Source: Bacteroidota bacterium
Lineage (GTDB): Bacteria > Bacteroidota > Bacteroidia > Bacteroidales > UBA10428
DNA length: 64,000 nucleotides
Assembly (NCBI GenBank): GCA_023442525.1
Contig: JAEZZA010000027.1
Coordinates: 1 to 64,000, forward strand
Direction: 5' to 3'
In this document: piece by piece, positions 63,060-64,000 of the stretch
Position numbering within the stretch: position 1 is the stretch's first letter
How the letters are laid out: each line of letters starts with the position of its first letter
The notes under the pieces: generated by a model
Database searches by the model: none
What the model was told of the DNA's origin: nothing
Seen by the model: the letters and a program-made list of their open reading frames with translations, nothing else
Translations under genes and position numbers: made by a program

Positions 63060-64000
63060 ATGAATTACACATCCATACCCCTGGCTCTCATTGATGCAGA
63101 GGTTCCGAAACGTTTTAATATAAAAAAAACCGACAAGGAAACTCTTTCCAGATGGTTTTATCTCATGGTACTGGGGCGTGCGCTCGATGACCGCGCCCCC
63201 AATTATCTCAAACAGGCTATTGGCTGGTCGTACCACGCACCCTATGCCGGTCACGATGGTATACAACTTGCAATAGGTCAGGTATTCGATCGTAATACAG
63301 ATCATCTGTTCCCGTATTACAGAGATATGCTCACGGCAATTTCGGCCGGACTTTCAGCTGAAGAAGTAATCTATAACGGTATTTCCAAAGCCACGGATGT
63401 TGCGGGCGGCGGACGCCATATGTCGAATCACTTTGCCAAGCCCGAATGGAACATTCATAATGTATCGTCGGCAACCGGCAATCATGCCCTTCATGCAACA
63501 GGGGTAGGAAGAGGAATACGCAAATACAAACAAAAAGGCGTAGCCATTTGCTCTCAGGGTGAATCATCAGTGTCTGAAGGCTACGTTTATGAAGCTATTA
63601 ATGGCGCCAGTCTTGAAGAGCTGCCGGTAATCTTTGTTTTTCAGGATAACGGTTATGGAATCTCCGTACCAAAGGCCGATCAGACTGCAAACCGGAAAGT
63701 TGCCAACAACTTCAGAGGATTTAAGAATCTTCGTATAATTCATTGCAATGGAAAAGACGTGTTCGATTCAATGAATGCAATGTCCGAAGCCAAAGACTGG
63801 GTTTTGAAGAACCAGAAACCCTGTATTGTTCAGGCTAACTGCGTGCGCATTAAATCGCATTCAAATTCTGACCGTCACGAACTTTACCGCGACGATTCGG
63901 AATTGAATTACGTGACAGAATATGATCCGCTGGGAAAATACCGCCGGTTGCTTTTGAAATATAACAGGTTTACCGAAGAAGAACTACTGGCCATCGAAGA
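63060..64000 (+). CDS. 2-oxo acid dehydrogenase E1 alpha part (continues past window)
   Basis: The frame is open from the ATG at 63060 to the window end (313 codons), 13 bases after the E2 stop, so it is in the same operon. It reads MNYTSIPLALIDAEVPKRFN, then YRDMLTAISAGLS, RHMSNHF, and the thiamine-diphosphate region SQGESSVSEGYVYEAINGAS...FVFQDNGYGIS. This is the alpha part of a thiamine-dependent E1. In Bacteroidota alpha and beta are often fused in one about 650-800-residue chain; whether that holds here lies beyond the window. Confidence 0.88.
   Translation, partial: MNYTSIPLALIDAEVPKRFNIKKTDKETLSRWFYLMVLGRALDDRAPNYLKQAIGWSYHAPYAGHDGIQLAIGQVFDRNTDHLFPYYRDMLTAISAGLSAEEVIYNGISKATDVAGGGRHMSNHFAKPEWNIHNVSSATGNHALHATGVGRGIRKYKQKGVAICSQGESSVSEGYVYEAINGASLEELPVIFVFQDNGYGISVPKADQTANRKVANNFRGFKNLRIIHCNGKDVFDSMNAMSEAKDWVLKNQKPCIVQANCVRIKSHSNSDRHELYRDDSELNYVTEYDPLGKYRRLLLKYNRFTEEELLAIE

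Overview
This is about 64 kb of a Bacteroidota chromosome, most likely from an environmental Bacteroidales/Marinilabiliales-type bacterium; the species cannot be named from the sequence. The evidence is type IX secretion signatures (a type B sorting domain next to PorP/SprF, and type A sorting domains elsewhere), a TonB-dependent receptor, a long signal peptidase I, Nudix-type sugar regulation, and promoters with the Bacteroidota -7 box TAnnTTTG. Shine-Dalgarno sequences are scarce, as expected for the phylum, so the two strong ones (infC and a glutaredoxin) stand out.

Layout. 1-5 kb: end of a giant T9SS-exported protein, PorP/SprF, a small unknown gene and a DPP-IV type peptidase. 5-12 kb: thrS-infC-rpmI-rplT, dapB and lepB, then rplI-rpsR-rpsF on the other strand. 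12-18.7 kb: a beta-CASP metallo-hydrolase diverging from a xylose operon (Nudix regulator, xylulokinase, xylose isomerase, xylose/H+ symporter). 18.8-25.1 kb: a YggS-type PLP protein, a dihydroorotate dehydrogenase-like protein, a helical-repeat protein, tilS, dgkA and a membrane protein/winged-helix/CreD operon. 25-42 kb: envelope and accessory genes, namely an NlpC/P60 peptidase, a CotH-like T9SS cargo, an oxidoreductase, small secreted proteins, an NtrC-type regulator facing a hybrid kinase, a GH15 enzyme, a TonB receptor, a cytochrome c-sugar dehydrogenase and a DUF72 protein. Most of the dispersed repeats lie in or near this part. 42-46 kb: PBP1A and a DUF1846 protein. 46-56 kb: an 11-gene complex I operon (nuoABCDHIJKLMN) without nuoE, nuoF or nuoG, diverging from an NDH-2-like dehydrogenase. 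57.6-60.7 kb: a one-cysteine peroxiredoxin with a one-cysteine glutaredoxin, then a DEFD-box RNA helicase, a small lysine-rich protein and a cold-shock protein. 60.7-64 kb: tRNA-Pro(GGG), bacterioferritin, and E2 plus the start of E1 of a 2-oxo acid dehydrogenase.

Most of the window is housekeeping. I found no phage, insertion sequence, CRISPR array or defence island, and no clearly new multi-gene system. The observations most worth following are: infC appears to start at AUA behind a perfect Shine-Dalgarno; the cold-shock protein appears split into two adjacent genes; the peroxiredoxin and glutaredoxin each carry a single cysteine and are adjacent; a modular intergenic repeat occurs three times with its modules in different order; and perfect palindromes sit at the xylose and CreD operon promoters.
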